From Leidyana gryllorum EB-2025a (lineage: Eukaryota; Apicomplexa), in assembly GCA_048772705.1 (NCBI GenBank), contig JBLWGC010000104.1:248001-312000 (forward strand): a stretch of DNA of 64,000 nt, in the 5' to 3' direction. Shown here piece after piece: positions 35,734-46,690 of this stretch (its first letter is position 1; each line of letters starts with the position of its first letter). The position numbers and the translations under genes are program-made. The notes beneath the pieces were generated by a model. The model did not search any database. It was not told the DNA's origin and saw only the letters and a list, made by a program, of their open reading frames with translations.

Positions 35734-35933
35734 CTTAACTGCAAGTTCTAGCTCCTCAGGTACCAAGCCTAACTCGACCGCTATAGCTGTTCGCTCATCA
35801 GCATCGTTTGGGATTGATCGTGACCCATCATCGTCCTGCTGGTGTGATGGTGATTTGGAGCGCGCCACCCAACTGTGTGACTTACCGACCCACCATTTTC
35901 TCGACTGTTCATTGCCAAAAGATTTGTGCTACG

Positions 35934-37601
<1,668 letters not shown>

Positions 37602-37686
37602 AAAGACGATACACATCGCTACACTCCTCGTTCTCTGTTCATTAAGCCACCCCCCACTTCAGTACTATATCAACGTCATCCGCCTT

Positions 37687-39567
37687 TCACACCAGCAACG
37701 GTGTATCATAGACAGCAGCGTCGATTGAAACGCCCCCTTCATTCGTCTCTCTAGGCTACATACACACATTCGTTCACAGACCATTCTTTCAAACACCAAT
37801 TTTCTCTCACCTTAGTTCGCAGGAGATGTCCCATACTTTTAGAGAGAATGCGGTTCTCTCCATCCCACAGACCAGCACGGAAGTAGCCTATCTCGGTGAT
37901 GGCATCTTCCACCGGGAAGAACTGTCCGTTCTTGAAGAAGACAGTCTTCACACCCGGTGCTATGATCTTTCGCATCAATACGTATGAAGACCGTCCGCTG
38001 TCCCGCTCCATAGCCAGTAAAGGTGGAATACCTGCAAACGTGTGTGCTTGACGCGACGCGTCTCCAACTGGGCCACTCACCTTCATCATAGGTATTATTA
38101 GCACCACCTTCACGTTGGGGTTTCAGCACGAAGCGACTTGGATGCTACAGATGGGAATTGCAAACCTCGCCGCCCTCGAGGAAAGAACTTACCTCAAAAG
38201 CTTCTTCCACAATGGTATTTGTGTGCTCGTCGTGCTCACAGGGGTCAACTTGATCAGCGAAAGATTGCCTTAGAAGGGCGCGATCGTCCTTGGAAGGCAT
38301 AAGTTTGGCCAAATCTTCGCGGCGACACCATAGTTGTTGGACTTTCTTCAGTCCAGCCAACTGACTGATGGCCGAAGGAATCACTATGGTCTCTGCAGTC
38401 TCGAGATATTCGCGCAATTCCCAATGATGGGGGGTGACATAGTGCTCCGGACGATAAGCTGTCCTAAAATAGAGCACACCAACTTCTCGGAAAGTGCCTT
38501 TGGGGGCGATAGCGCTCCCCAGAGCGTGCAGATCAATCAAGAGTCTGGGCCCGAAGGAACTGGGTTTGGTCTTCAAGACACCTCCATTCAGAAAACATTG
38601 GGTGAGAGTGTCAAAGTCACTGCAGCGTATGTGTGTGTGTGTTGTAGGAAGTAGAGTGGGATAGGAACGTACCAAACGGCATGGGGTACCCCCTGATCTT
38701 TGCACAGTCGCATTATATTTCGAATTTCGTTCGCGTTGCCCTCATTGGGTCCCGGAACGTATAGCACGATAGGTTTCTCGGCTAGATCAGAAATTCGGAA
38801 TCGATGTCGATATGCCTCAAGCATTCGGCTCATCGAATCCACAAACGCTGGCGCTGAGAAGTTGGGCTCGAGCTTCACAGTACGGCCCATTTCCTCAAGA
38901 ATGTCTCTGTGGGGTTTATTTGATGGGGCATTGGAATGTGTGGGTTTGACTCACTGATGGAATCTGGTAACTTGTTGTGAAGTGAAAGTGCCCACAACAC
39001 TACTCAGATTCACTTCGACCTGCTTGAGGTTCTCAATGTGGCCAGCGATGTCTCGCAAGTAATCAGAACGGATGACATAGCCCCTCAAAGATTTGGTGAT
39101 ATCCTGGAATATACGGTCGATTGCTGGTGGCCATTGTTTCACTCTCACCTTGGGTCCATTGATATAGACGTTGCGAACTATGTCCATAAACTTCTTGACA
39201 AAGTCGTCCACCTGTTCGACTCTGTTGCGACGATATGTAACTAATGATGGATGATAAGTCGTAATCTCACTCAATGTAGGCGTTTGTCAGCCAGTCAATG
39301 TTTCGCACCATCGCATCCGTAAGGTCCAATGTTAGTTCTGTGAAGCGTTGGCCTTGAACAAAAAGATCACGAGGAAACTGGTACGATCAGCGATGAACCG
39401 AGTTGCGTTGAGGGACTCACGGGCGATGGAGTCAGAGTAACTGGGGCCGGCTCAAGGGACAATGGAAGCTGTTTGGATGTTCCTCGGAGGATCTGTAACG
39501 CCAAGAGCCGGTAGGACAGCTCCTGGCTGAAATGGGTACGATCAACGTGAGAGAGAAGGTCGGACAT
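37687..39567 (-). CDS. GSS: Glutathione synthetase (eukaryotic type)
   Basis: Joins gamma-glutamylcysteine and glycine using ATP. Eight exons (39567-39421, 39377-39271, 39221-38955, 38906-38673, 38619-38193, 38144-38081, 38031-37811, 37746-37687) give 508 aa; the human enzyme has 474. Landmarks are SPFPRDLF at an exon junction, VLYFRTAYRPEHY, ISQLAGLKKVQQLW, RFVLKPQREGGANNTYDEG (ATP-grasp) and SYVLMRKI with GHLLRTK. The last exon was found by looking for the family's glycine loop and end: after a 64-nt intron it encodes NEGGVSIDAAVYDTPLLV, where human has a GGVAAGVAVLDNPYPV end. Without this intron the frame would end in an unrelated tail at 37751. It diverges from eIF3k, with 44 bp between starts. 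Confidence 0.87.
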
Positions 39568-39611
39568 GGCTGGTAAGTAAACTACTTTTTTTTGCGAGAG
39601 AGGTTTGTTTG
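39568..39611. promoter_or_regulatory. 44-bp divergent intergenic region GSS/eIF3k
   Basis: Start codons of two divergent housekeeping genes lie 44 bp apart, with a short T-run (actttttttt) between them. A shared compact promoter is inferred. Confidence 0.5.
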
Positions 39612-40340
39612 ATGGCCACTGGTCCGCTCCTCACAGCAGCACTGGAGTCTCTGGCGGCCATTGAAGGCCGTGTGGATGACACATTGTGTGAGAATCTGTT
39701 GGAGGCAGCTGTGAAAGAGCAGTGTGATGAAGGAACATACAGCTTTGACGTTAACATTGCTGTCCTCAAGCATTATCAAATGCTCCCATTGATGCTGAAT
39801 TTCGACCTCGTTGGACTGATCCTGGCGAAAGCAATGATGCAGCTCCCCAGAAGAGACTTCACTCTCTGCCTCTACATGCTGCCCGAGACATACTACTCTT
39901 CAACTGTGCGATATGTGCCAGGAGAGCCCACCAGTGAAGGCGGCGCCACCTCCTCGGTCCGCACAACCATTCCTCCGTTATCCAATCAGCTCGCCGCGCT
40001 CGTCAGAGCCGAAGATTTACTGCAGTCGTGCCAATTCGAACAGTTCTGGGCTGCCGTCACACAAACACAAGAATTGAGTTTCCTGTCTAAAATCACCGGA
40101 TTCGAAGACGCCGTGCGCCGCTACATCCTGCAGGTGGTGAGTCAAAGCCATCGAGCCATACGACGCTCGGTGTTGCGCTCCAAACTCAATGCCGAGCCTG
40201 CCAAGGCTCTCCTCGCCGGATACGGATGGACCGAGAGCCGAGACGGCGTGCTGAGAAGAACGCCCGAAGACGTTCATCAACGGAATCACCAGACAATCTC
40301 AGATGAGCTCCTTCGAATGTGTATACTCGCTGCCAAGTGA
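39612..40340 (+). CDS. EIF3K: Translation initiation factor eIF3 subunit K
   Basis: eIF3k is a PCI/HAM-WH subunit of the eIF3 scaffold on the 40S ribosome. Single exon, 242 aa, near the usual 218. Order and wording match the family: [55 protein letters not shown] and [16 protein letters not shown], then a winged-helix end with YGW. A Ser/Thr/Gly-rich insertion (about residues 105-120) separates the second and third blocks. The DnaJ gene follows 28 bp after the stop in the same direction. Confidence 0.9.
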   Translation: MATGPLLTAALESLAAIEGRVDDTLCENLLEAAVKEQCDEGTYSFDVNIAVLKHYQMLPLMLNFDLVGLILAKAMMQLPRRDFTLCLYMLPETYYSSTVRYVPGEPTSEGGATSSVRTTIPPLSNQLAALVRAEDLLQSCQFEQFWAAVTQTQELSFLSKITGFEDAVRRYILQVVSQSHRAIRRSVLRSKLNAEPAKALLAGYGWTESRDGVLRRTPEDVHQRNHQTISDELLRMCILAAK

Positions 40341-40368
40341 CAAAAACCGTTTTTTCTATCGTGTCCAT

Positions 40369-41756
40369 ATGGGCTGCTGCTTACGCTGGCTCGTCGTCTG
40401 CATCATCTTCTTTAGTCCCATCTCCTCGGCCTTCTTCGGCGGAGGCGGAGCCTCTTCACACCATTCCGCCCGACCAGCTGCCTCCGACTACTACCAGATT
40501 CTGGGAGTGCAGAAAGATGCTTCAGCCAAAGCTATACAACGCGCCTATCGGGCACTGACCAAACAGTACCATCCTGACAAGAACCCCGCGCCCGAGGCCG
40601 CTGAGAAGTTTGCTGCCATAGCTGAGGCATATGAAGTGCTCTCGGATGAAGACAAACGCAGAACCTATGATCGATATGGGAAGGAAGGAGTGAAACAACT
40701 CGAACAACAAGGAGGAGAAGACGACTTCCCCTTTGGCTTTGGCAGCTTCTTCAATAACTTTGGCTTCGGGGGATCCAATAGGTGCGTCCGGATATTCGTC
40801 TCTTCTCCCAAGATCTCGATACACTCACTACAGACGAGCTGAGAGGGAAAAGGTGGACGACTTGACGGTTCGACTATATCTGTCACTCAAACAGCTCTAC
40901 TCGGGAGATACACTCCACCTCGGCTTCAAGCGCCCCGTCGTTTGTCTCCATGCGGACGAATGTATTCGCCACCGGCCAGAATGCGTCGGACAAGGACTGC
41001 GCACATATACACAACGGATGGGTAACTTAATCGTCCAAACTCAAAAGACAGATGCTGACTGCGTGGACAAGAATAAGGGTTGGGTCAAATGCACCAAATG
41101 CCCTGACGGCCCGTTAGTGCCAGAAGAGACTTTCTTGACTGCCTATATAGAGCCTGGTATGAAGACTGGGGAAACAATCAAATTCGAGGGGGCCGGGGAG
41201 CAAAGCCTTTTCCTCGATCCGGGCGATATCGTATTGGTTGTTGTCCAGGAATCCGAGGATGATAAGTGAGTGCTTCTTCTTCTGACGATCGTGTGTGCCA
41301 GTGTTTGTGCTCGACGCCTGTGTGTGCGTGTGTGAGTGAGTGGAGAGGGTGTCGCGTGGGGTCCGACAGTGCGTCAATCCTGAAATACATTGTGTTTCGG
41401 GTCGCAGGTACATCAGAGATGCTCAGGACAACTTGCATACCCAGCTATTCATTACGTTGGAAGAAGCTATGGTGGGATTCGAAACAACAATCCCCCATCC
41501 GAGTGGCAAGCCGGTTGTTGTCAGCCGAAACGAAATATCTATGGACGGATTTGTGGTGCGGATACCGAAGCAAGGGATGCCGATTCGACGGAAAGAAGGG
41601 GATTTTGGCGATCTGTTTGTTAAGCTGCGAGTTCGCTACCCTTCTGGAAGTTTCGATGCGGCTCAGAAAGAGGCTATCCGAGCGCTCTTCAAAAGCAAGG
41701 ACAAATGGCTCCATCTTAGCTCTCCCAATGCTGTGCATACAGAAACCACAATGTGA
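40369..41756 (+). CDS. ER-lumenal type DnaJ (ERdj3/DNAJB11-like)
   Basis: An Hsp40 co-chaperone for the ER Hsp70 BiP. Exons 40369-40781, 40834-41265 and 41408-41756 give 397 aa. The N-terminus [21 protein letters not shown] is a signal peptide. The J domain (about 41-103) contains YHPDKN. A Gly/Phe-rich linker and client-binding beta domains follow, with the pattern [20 protein letters not shown]. The Cys region is reduced (CVDKN...CTKC), as in ERdj3, rather than four CxxCxGxG repeats. There is no KDEL end; the last residues are THTETTM-like, so retention would depend on partners. The chosen ATG is the first after the eIF3k stop and starts the signal peptide. Confidence 0.85.
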
Positions 41757-42345
41757 ATGTGACTATTCGTACTTGTCGTCAGTCAGGTCAGCCGCCAACC
41801 AGCCAGCTAGTTAGCTAGCGCCTTCTCTCAATGGAGTCAGATTTGCAGTCGAATGATTTAATTACTTTGAAACGAGAGAGCGAGACAGAGAGAGAGAGAA
41901 AGTGACAGAGAGAGACAGTGGTGTTGGAATCTAAACTGTACTTGGCGTTCAGAAGGTGTCCACTACCGCTTCCGAGAAGTGCTCTCGCCGAAGAAACTTG
42001 CAGAGAGAGAGAAAGAGAGAGATATTGGAGAGACTTCAAGTTCCGAAAAAAAGAAGATTTACAACAGTCTTTGAGTGATGAGAAGAGTCTGCTCAAGACA
42101 ACGGACTTTTGGCGGCTTACGGGGCAAGAACTGATTTAACTTCAAAGTATTCTTCATTCTGACGATGATCAGTGATCAGTTGATAGACAGATAAAACGGT
42201 TTCGAGTGAAACCTTGACAGACAGATAGATCGTCCTAAACAAACATGCAGAAAGAGAGCCTCATGGAATACACATCTAACTAGAATATCCATCTGATCGA
42301 TGTACGATAACGCTTTTCTCGCGTAATGGTCGCTTTGAAAGACAA
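41757..42345. other. Intergenic stretch between DnaJ and histone H4 3' ends
   Basis: 589 bp between convergent genes. It holds two purine-rich blocks of gagaga/gacaga repeats around 41870-41920 and 42000-42030 and several short direct repeats of gacagata. No convincing gene is present; the open frames are low complexity. I find no canonical histone 3' stem-loop consensus here, only a weak ACGC/GCGT hairpin about 20 bp past the H4 stop. Confidence 0.6.
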
Positions 42346-42660
42346 TTAGCCACCGAAACCGTAGATAGTGCGGCCCTGGCGCTTCAGTGCGTAGACAACG
42401 TCCATAGCGGTAACAGTCTTCCGCTTGGCATGCTCGGTGTAGGTCACAGAGTCGCGAATGACGGCCTCCAGGAAGCCCTTGAGGACTTGACGGATTTCGA
42501 CGTAGATAGCAGCCGAAATACGCTTAACACCTCCACGACGAGCAAGACGGCGAATAGCGGGCTTTGTAATGCCCATAAGGTTATCGCGGAGAACCTTACG
42601 GTGCCTCACAGAGGCACCGGACTTGCCAAGACCCTTTCCAGACTTGCCGCGACCAGACAT
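42346..42660 (-). CDS. H4: Histone H4, divergent, lacking Lys16
   Basis: Core nucleosome histone, single exon, 104 aa, one residue longer than the usual 103 including Met. The C-terminal half is typical ([30 protein letters not shown] pattern). The tail keeps Lys5, 8 and 12, but where the family has GGAKRHRK this protein has SGASVRHRK. Lys16 is therefore absent and one residue is inserted (codons at 42607-42612). The fold also differs around residues 48-62 ([16 protein letters not shown] against ISGLIYEETRGVLKVF). It is divergently paired with H2A. Confidence 0.97.
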   Translation of the reverse strand: MSGRGKSGKGLGKSGASVRHRKVLRDNLMGITKPAIRRLARRGGVKRISAAIYVEIRQVLKGFLEAVIRDSVTYTEHAKRKTVTAMDVVYALKRQGRTIYGFGG

Positions 42661-42943
42661 CTTGTTGAAGCTTCCTCAAACAATAGAACAGATGGGGTTA
42701 TAGGCGGTTGTGCCAATGTGACTTGACTGTTAAGATTTTTTGCTACTAGCTTTTCCGTGTGTGCACATTTCCTTGTCCCAAACGTGCACGACGCGCATTC
42801 GCGTGGCGCGCGATTCAGGTTGTGTGATAGGGAAAAGGAGAAAAACTGTACACCGAATTAGCTTGGGTGCTGACTGATCACACAGTACGACCGATTGATC
42901 AATCGCTTGAGATCACTTCTTATCATCTACATATTTACTGAAG
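42661..42943. promoter_or_regulatory. Divergent histone H4/H2A promoter
   Basis: 283 bp separate the H4 and H2A start codons, the longest promoter-like gap between divergent genes here. It contains a CCAAT box near 42711, a GC-rich palindromic block (cgcgcattcgcgtggcgcgcg, about 42793-42813), two GTGCAC elements and paired TGATC motifs near the H2A side. Co-regulation in S phase is expected for such pairs; the elements themselves are untested. Confidence 0.55.
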
Positions 42944-43357
42944 ATGTCTGGCAGAGGAAAGGCTAAGACTGGAACCGCCCGCAAGTCCGTCGGTGGCAAG
43001 GAGAGCAAGAGTCAGTCCCGGTCCGCTCGCGCAGGTTTGTCCTTCCCTGTCGGAAGAACCAACCGTTTCATCCGTGAGGGTCACTATGCCCAAAGGGTGG
43101 GTGCTGGTGCTTCCGTTTATCTGGCCGCTGTGCTAGAGTATCTGGCTGCGGAGCTTCTTGAGCTCGCTGGCAACGTCTGCAAGGACAACAAGAAGACCAG
43201 AATCATTCCGCGCCACCTTGCTCTCGCCATCCGTGGTGACGAGGAGCTCGCTCAGCTCCTCGGAAAGGTTACTATTGCTTCTGGTGGTGTCCCCCCCAGC
43301 ATCAATGAGTCTCTGCTGCCCAAGAAGTCCAAGGGCAAAGCTGCTGGCGAGGAGTGA
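42944..43357 (+). CDS. H2A: Histone H2A
   Basis: Canonical H2A, single exon, 137 aa. [68 protein letters not shown] and LLPKKSKGK follow the family order. The acidic-patch residues are present. There is no C-terminal SQE/D, so it is not H2A.X, and it lacks the H2A.Z loop. The tail is longer than in animals, and the C-terminus ends KAAGEE. It is divergently transcribed with H4. Confidence 0.95.
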   Translation: MSGRGKAKTGTARKSVGGKESKSQSRSARAGLSFPVGRTNRFIREGHYAQRVGAGASVYLAAVLEYLAAELLELAGNVCKDNKKTRIIPRHLALAIRGDEELAQLLGKVTIASGGVPPSINESLLPKKSKGKAAGEE

Positions 43358-43436
43358 TCGCCATTCAATCGGAATCACCCAAAAGTGACCCATGTCTTTA
43401 TAAAGGCGGATCTCTCAGTTAGATAGATAGTCAGTC

Positions 43437-43961
43437 CTATGCTTCACTCGAAGCAAACCTTCTTCTCTTGTTATTGAACAATAATGTGGTTTCTAGTGAT
43501 GAATGATGAGCCTTCCATTTCCGGTCCTCCTTCTGTAATACACATTGGTGGTAGCAGGGTAACAAATCTTGATTCAGCGCCCGGTCGAACTGCATAACCA
43601 AATCTAATCTAGATCGCTTCTTGGGCTCTTCAGTTTTTGGCATTGGTGGCAAAACCTGAGATTGACCTGCCCCTGTACTACTCTGCCCACTGGCTCTCCC
43701 TTCAATACAATCGCCTTCTTCAACTGTCCGCTCAGCTTTCTCCGTCCCGTGTTCCTCCTTATTCGACGACTTTGACGAGCTTTCTGACAGCTTTCGGATT
43801 GGTTCCGCTTCGGATGACTTGGTATCATCATTCCTAGAGGGCTTGAGTTTTGATTCACATGTCTCTAGCTTCAGTTCGCCGTTGGAGCTCACTGTGACGT
43901 CCGGCTCACTCACGTCCGGCTGGACGGTTGCGTTACTTACAGCTGACACACGTGTGTCCAT
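43437..43961 (-). CDS. Hypothetical Ser/Glu/Lys-rich protein
   Basis: A 174-aa open frame from ATG 43961. The first 115 residues are highly charged and Ser-rich with no predicted fold; the last 55 have more structured composition (LVMQFDRALNQDLLPCYHQC...) and a basic patch NKKRRR. I recognise no family. It would share the CATG at 43959-43962 with the start of the + strand gene. Real-gene status is unsure because support is frame length only. Confidence 0.4.
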   Translation of the reverse strand: MDTRVSAVSNATVQPDVSEPDVTVSSNGELKLETCESKLKPSRNDDTKSSEAEPIRKLSESSSKSSNKEEHGTEKAERTVEEGDCIEGRASGQSSTGAGQSQVLPPMPKTEEPKKRSRLDLVMQFDRALNQDLLPCYHQCVLQKEDRKWKAHHSSLETTLLFNNKRRRFASSEA

Positions 43962-44521
43962 GCTCACACGACTCCTTTTTTTTTTCCACTACAGCTACTC
44001 CATCTTCTCTGGCAGCGATGGAACTCCGTTGGAACCTGTATCATCCTTTAGAGAGCCCCCATATGATGTATTGAATTTTCATGCTGCGTTCCCTGTTGAT
44101 CAACGGTACTAGTCCCCGTATAGACACCCAGATCTATTCTACTTCAGCTTTGAAGGGGAGCGACGCATCAGCGATAGTCTGGCTGCCACCCATGGGTAAG
44201 GCAAATCATTTAACTGGGGTTATTCACCTCCTGAGCAGCGCAATAATGCTTTCGGAATGGGTGCGTTAGATTGTGCTCCGATTACCATCATATCACTGGG
44301 CAGAAACGCAGCAATGCGGCAGTTGCACGAAATGTGGACAAAGCAACAAAAGAAGCGGTCAACCGGTACGTTACTGGCCGAGACACACCTCCGAACGCAC
44401 ACGTTTCCTGCATAGATTACGGAAGGCGGACCAGCAGGCTGATTCTGTGGAAGCGGACAGCTATGCGACCGCTCGAGAATGGCTGCGGCAAGCATTGATA
44501 GGTCCGTTTCTCCAGAAGTGA
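43960..44521 (+). CDS. Hypothetical 127-aa protein, five short exons
   Basis: Exons 43960-44105, 44148-44195, 44239-44260, 44304-44365 and 44416-44521, with introns of 42 to 50 nt, form one frame of 128 codons. All four junctions obey GT-AG, and the phases agree, which is hard to explain by chance. The N-terminus MLTRLLFFFHYSYSIF is hydrophobic; it derives partly from a T-rich tract ending in CTACAG, so the start may instead be an acceptor with an upstream exon. The remainder is helical, with a conserved-looking end REWLRQALIGPFLQK. No family recognised; a small organelle-membrane protein is one possibility. Confidence 0.5.
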
Positions 44522-45630
44522 GGGCAGATGCGGAAGCAAGCGACCACGTTTCCCCTTTTCCGTCCCTTATGCGAGCGGAGCACCAACTTAACAATCTAGA
44601 GATCATTCCAGAAAAGTCCACCGCGCTTGAATATCTGCTACCGCCATGCATCCCGCATCAGATCACCACGAAGGTTCGGTTCGCTCTTCCAAAGGCCATC
44701 TTCCAAGACGCAGTTCCGATACGGTTGGGTATGTGGAGGCCGTTAGAGCGGGGAATCGACTTGGGCATGCCATCAACCAATCTTCTGGTTTCTCTGCAGC
44801 CTCGCACAGGAAGTCTGATGGTTTATGACCAAAATCAACGAACACTGCTTGTGCTTGGCTCCCAGGGAAGTGGAGTTCGGCGAACAGTCTTGGATGAACA
44901 TCCTTATATGACCACAGCCGGATGGAGACAAATACAAATGATCACTAACTCGACCGATCTGTTGACATTCGCTTACGAAGACGACTATTTGCGATTGACC
45001 CACCTGAGCCAGGAATCGTTTATCGTTGATCTGGTGGTAACCAACTCTGGATTGATTGTCTTCTTGGTATTCGATGTCTTAAGTGGCCGTCCTGTTGTAT
45101 TTGTGACTCGGCTGGATCACGAAGTCACGCTGGATCAATGTTACCTGGATCGAGGTACGGAGACTTTCTACTTGGTGACTGCTACCAGTGAGTCCCGAAC
45201 TTGGATTCAGGGTGGTTTTCGTTTGAGTCTGCGATGTTCAAACGGGATGCTACTGGGAAACGTATCACGTCACGCTGTGTCGTCGGAGATGTCCCAACCA
45301 ATCGCAATGGGGCGAATTCACGACAGCTTGAGGTCCCACATCTCATGCTCGAATTGGGACGAAGTTAAAGTTGATTTTTCAGAAGACATCGATACACCAA
45401 GCTGTGATCCGTCCGACATCAACGTCAGGAAGGTGCCCGACAACCTCAGTCGACCACCAAGCATGATAACTCTCTTTGGCCCGCTCACTGAGTCGAGGCT
45501 TACTAATGTTGGAGCATACTGGCGCTATGAAGACTTCCAGCGATCTCACCGACAACGCGATACGACAGAATTGACATTGGCCGCAGCACATGCTACATAT
45601 TTCGATGAGCATGCGGCTGCTGAGGGTTGA
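44479..45630 (+). CDS. Hypothetical 383-aa protein, beta-rich
   Basis: Single-exon frame of 383 aa. The ATG at 44479 overlaps the last 43 nt of the previous gene in another frame; a second ATG at 44569 avoids the overlap and may be the real start. The composition of residues 75-300 (alternating Val/Leu/Ile and Thr/Ser, with regular Asp/Gly turns) suggests a beta-rich, possibly propeller-like fold. No signal peptide, membrane helix or known motif was found. Function unknown. Confidence 0.6.
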   Translation: MAAASIDRSVSPEVRADAEASDHVSPFPSLMRAEHQLNNLEIIPEKSTALEYLLPPCIPHQITTKVRFALPKAIFQDAVPIRLGMWRPLERGIDLGMPSTNLLVSLQPRTGSLMVYDQNQRTLLVLGSQGSGVRRTVLDEHPYMTTAGWRQIQMITNSTDLLTFAYEDDYLRLTHLSQESFIVDLVVTNSGLIVFLVFDVLSGRPVVFVTRLDHEVTLDQCYLDRGTETFYLVTATSESRTWIQGGFRLSLRCSNGMLLGNVSRHAVSSEMSQPIAMGRIHDSLRSHISCSNWDEVKVDFSEDIDTPSCDPSDINVRKVPDNLSRPPSMITLFGPLTESRLTNVGAYWRYEDFQRSHRQRDTTELTLAAAHATYFDEHAAAEG

Positions 45631-45653
45631 GAAACTCATGGCTGCTTGAACAT

Positions 45654-46607
45654 ATGCACTTGTCTTCCGTCCAATTCCTCTGGCTATGGGGATTGGTAAA
45701 CGTTCACTCGCATTCTTACGGTCTCTCTACACACCTGCCTACAGCCTTTTCAGGACATTCTCGTCCAGAGAATGGGCAGAGTCAAGAAGAGCCGCCGAGA
45801 GATGGTCGACCGATGGGCTTGATATCCAGAATGGTCTCTTTACCGTCAGGGAAAAGAAAGTTGTCACCCGGGTTCCTTCCCATCCACAAACTGGTGATTG
45901 AAGCACCTGAGCTTACGGATTCTTTCAAGGCGTTGAGTGCACTGAAGGGAAAGTCTTCTCCGGCTGCCAGTCACAATGGGTGCGGTGTCCATGAGAGCCA
46001 AACAATGTGTGGTCGGGAACACGACAAGGTTTCCGAGACGATCTCGAGACTGGAAAGAAGTATTGCGAAGGAGCAGGAGTGGGTGCTGCAGGGGAATGCT
46101 TTCGAGGAAGCCGTACGGAGCAGTGGCTTAGTGTTGAGTTCGGGACAGCAAGCGAAAGCTGAGGAGCAGAGTGCTCGAGCTTTTCAAAGACTGATGCTCT
46201 TATCCTTACTATTGAAGTCTGAGCCTTTTGCAGAGGAGTACGCGGCGATGACTGTGGTGTGTGCGGATCGGCTCGGAGCGCCGGCTGAGCTGAGGTCTGT
46301 GTGCTCGTTCGTGCGACATCACAAAGAGGGTGGAAAAGCTGATAGTGGGGTGAAAAGAATTGCGGATGAGCACGAGAAGGCCTTTCGCAGCCTCTTACGG
46401 ATAAAGCGTGGACACTTCCTGTCAGCGACACACAGTGAAGGTGCTATTGAAGATTTACGGTCATTTTTAGACAATTCATACATTACGAAAGGAACTGCGG
46501 AGATGGGTCATGCATTATTGTGTGATTCCGAAAGCGCGGAGGATGTGACGAGTATTTGTGCTTATATGAGTGACGAGTTGCACCGGTTGGATGAGATGCG
46601 AGGGTAG
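45654..46607 (+). CDS. Putative secreted helical protein
   Basis: 317 aa from ATG 45654, which directly starts a signal-peptide-like segment MHLSSVQFLWLWGLVNVHS. A Pro/Arg/Ser-rich linker follows, then from about residue 85 a largely helical domain with six or seven Cys (CGVHES...MCGREH, VVCAD, RSVCSF, LLCDSE, ICAYM). I recognise no family. A second frame (45686-45901) overlaps the start and could hide an alternative first exon. It is the first of the same-strand secreted cluster. Confidence 0.55.
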   Translation: MHLSSVQFLWLWGLVNVHSHSYGLSTHLPTAFSGHSRPENGQSQEEPPRDGRPMGLISRMVSLPSGKRKLSPGFLPIHKLVIEAPELTDSFKALSALKGKSSPAASHNGCGVHESQTMCGREHDKVSETISRLERSIAKEQEWVLQGNAFEEAVRSSGLVLSSGQQAKAEEQSARAFQRLMLLSLLLKSEPFAEEYAAMTVVCADRLGAPAELRSVCSFVRHHKEGGKADSGVKRIADEHEKAFRSLLRIKRGHFLSATHSEGAIEDLRSFLDNSYITKGTAEMGHALLCDSESAEDVTSICAYMSDELHRLDEMRG

Positions 46608-46690
46608 TGTACTACAAACTGAACGAATACATACAAATGTTGGCATGATCTATGACACGATTGGGGCATTCGACACGTGCATGTCAAAAG

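Noticed and set aside
41815-42096. 93-codon - strand ORF between DnaJ and H4
   Set aside because: Mostly Ser/Leu from complementing GA-rich repeats; no supporting signal.
45686-45901. 71-codon ORF overlapping the start of the first secreted-cluster gene
   Set aside because: It looks partly like an organelle-targeted N-terminus, but no splice pair linked it to the downstream frame; kept only as a caution in that gene's entry.
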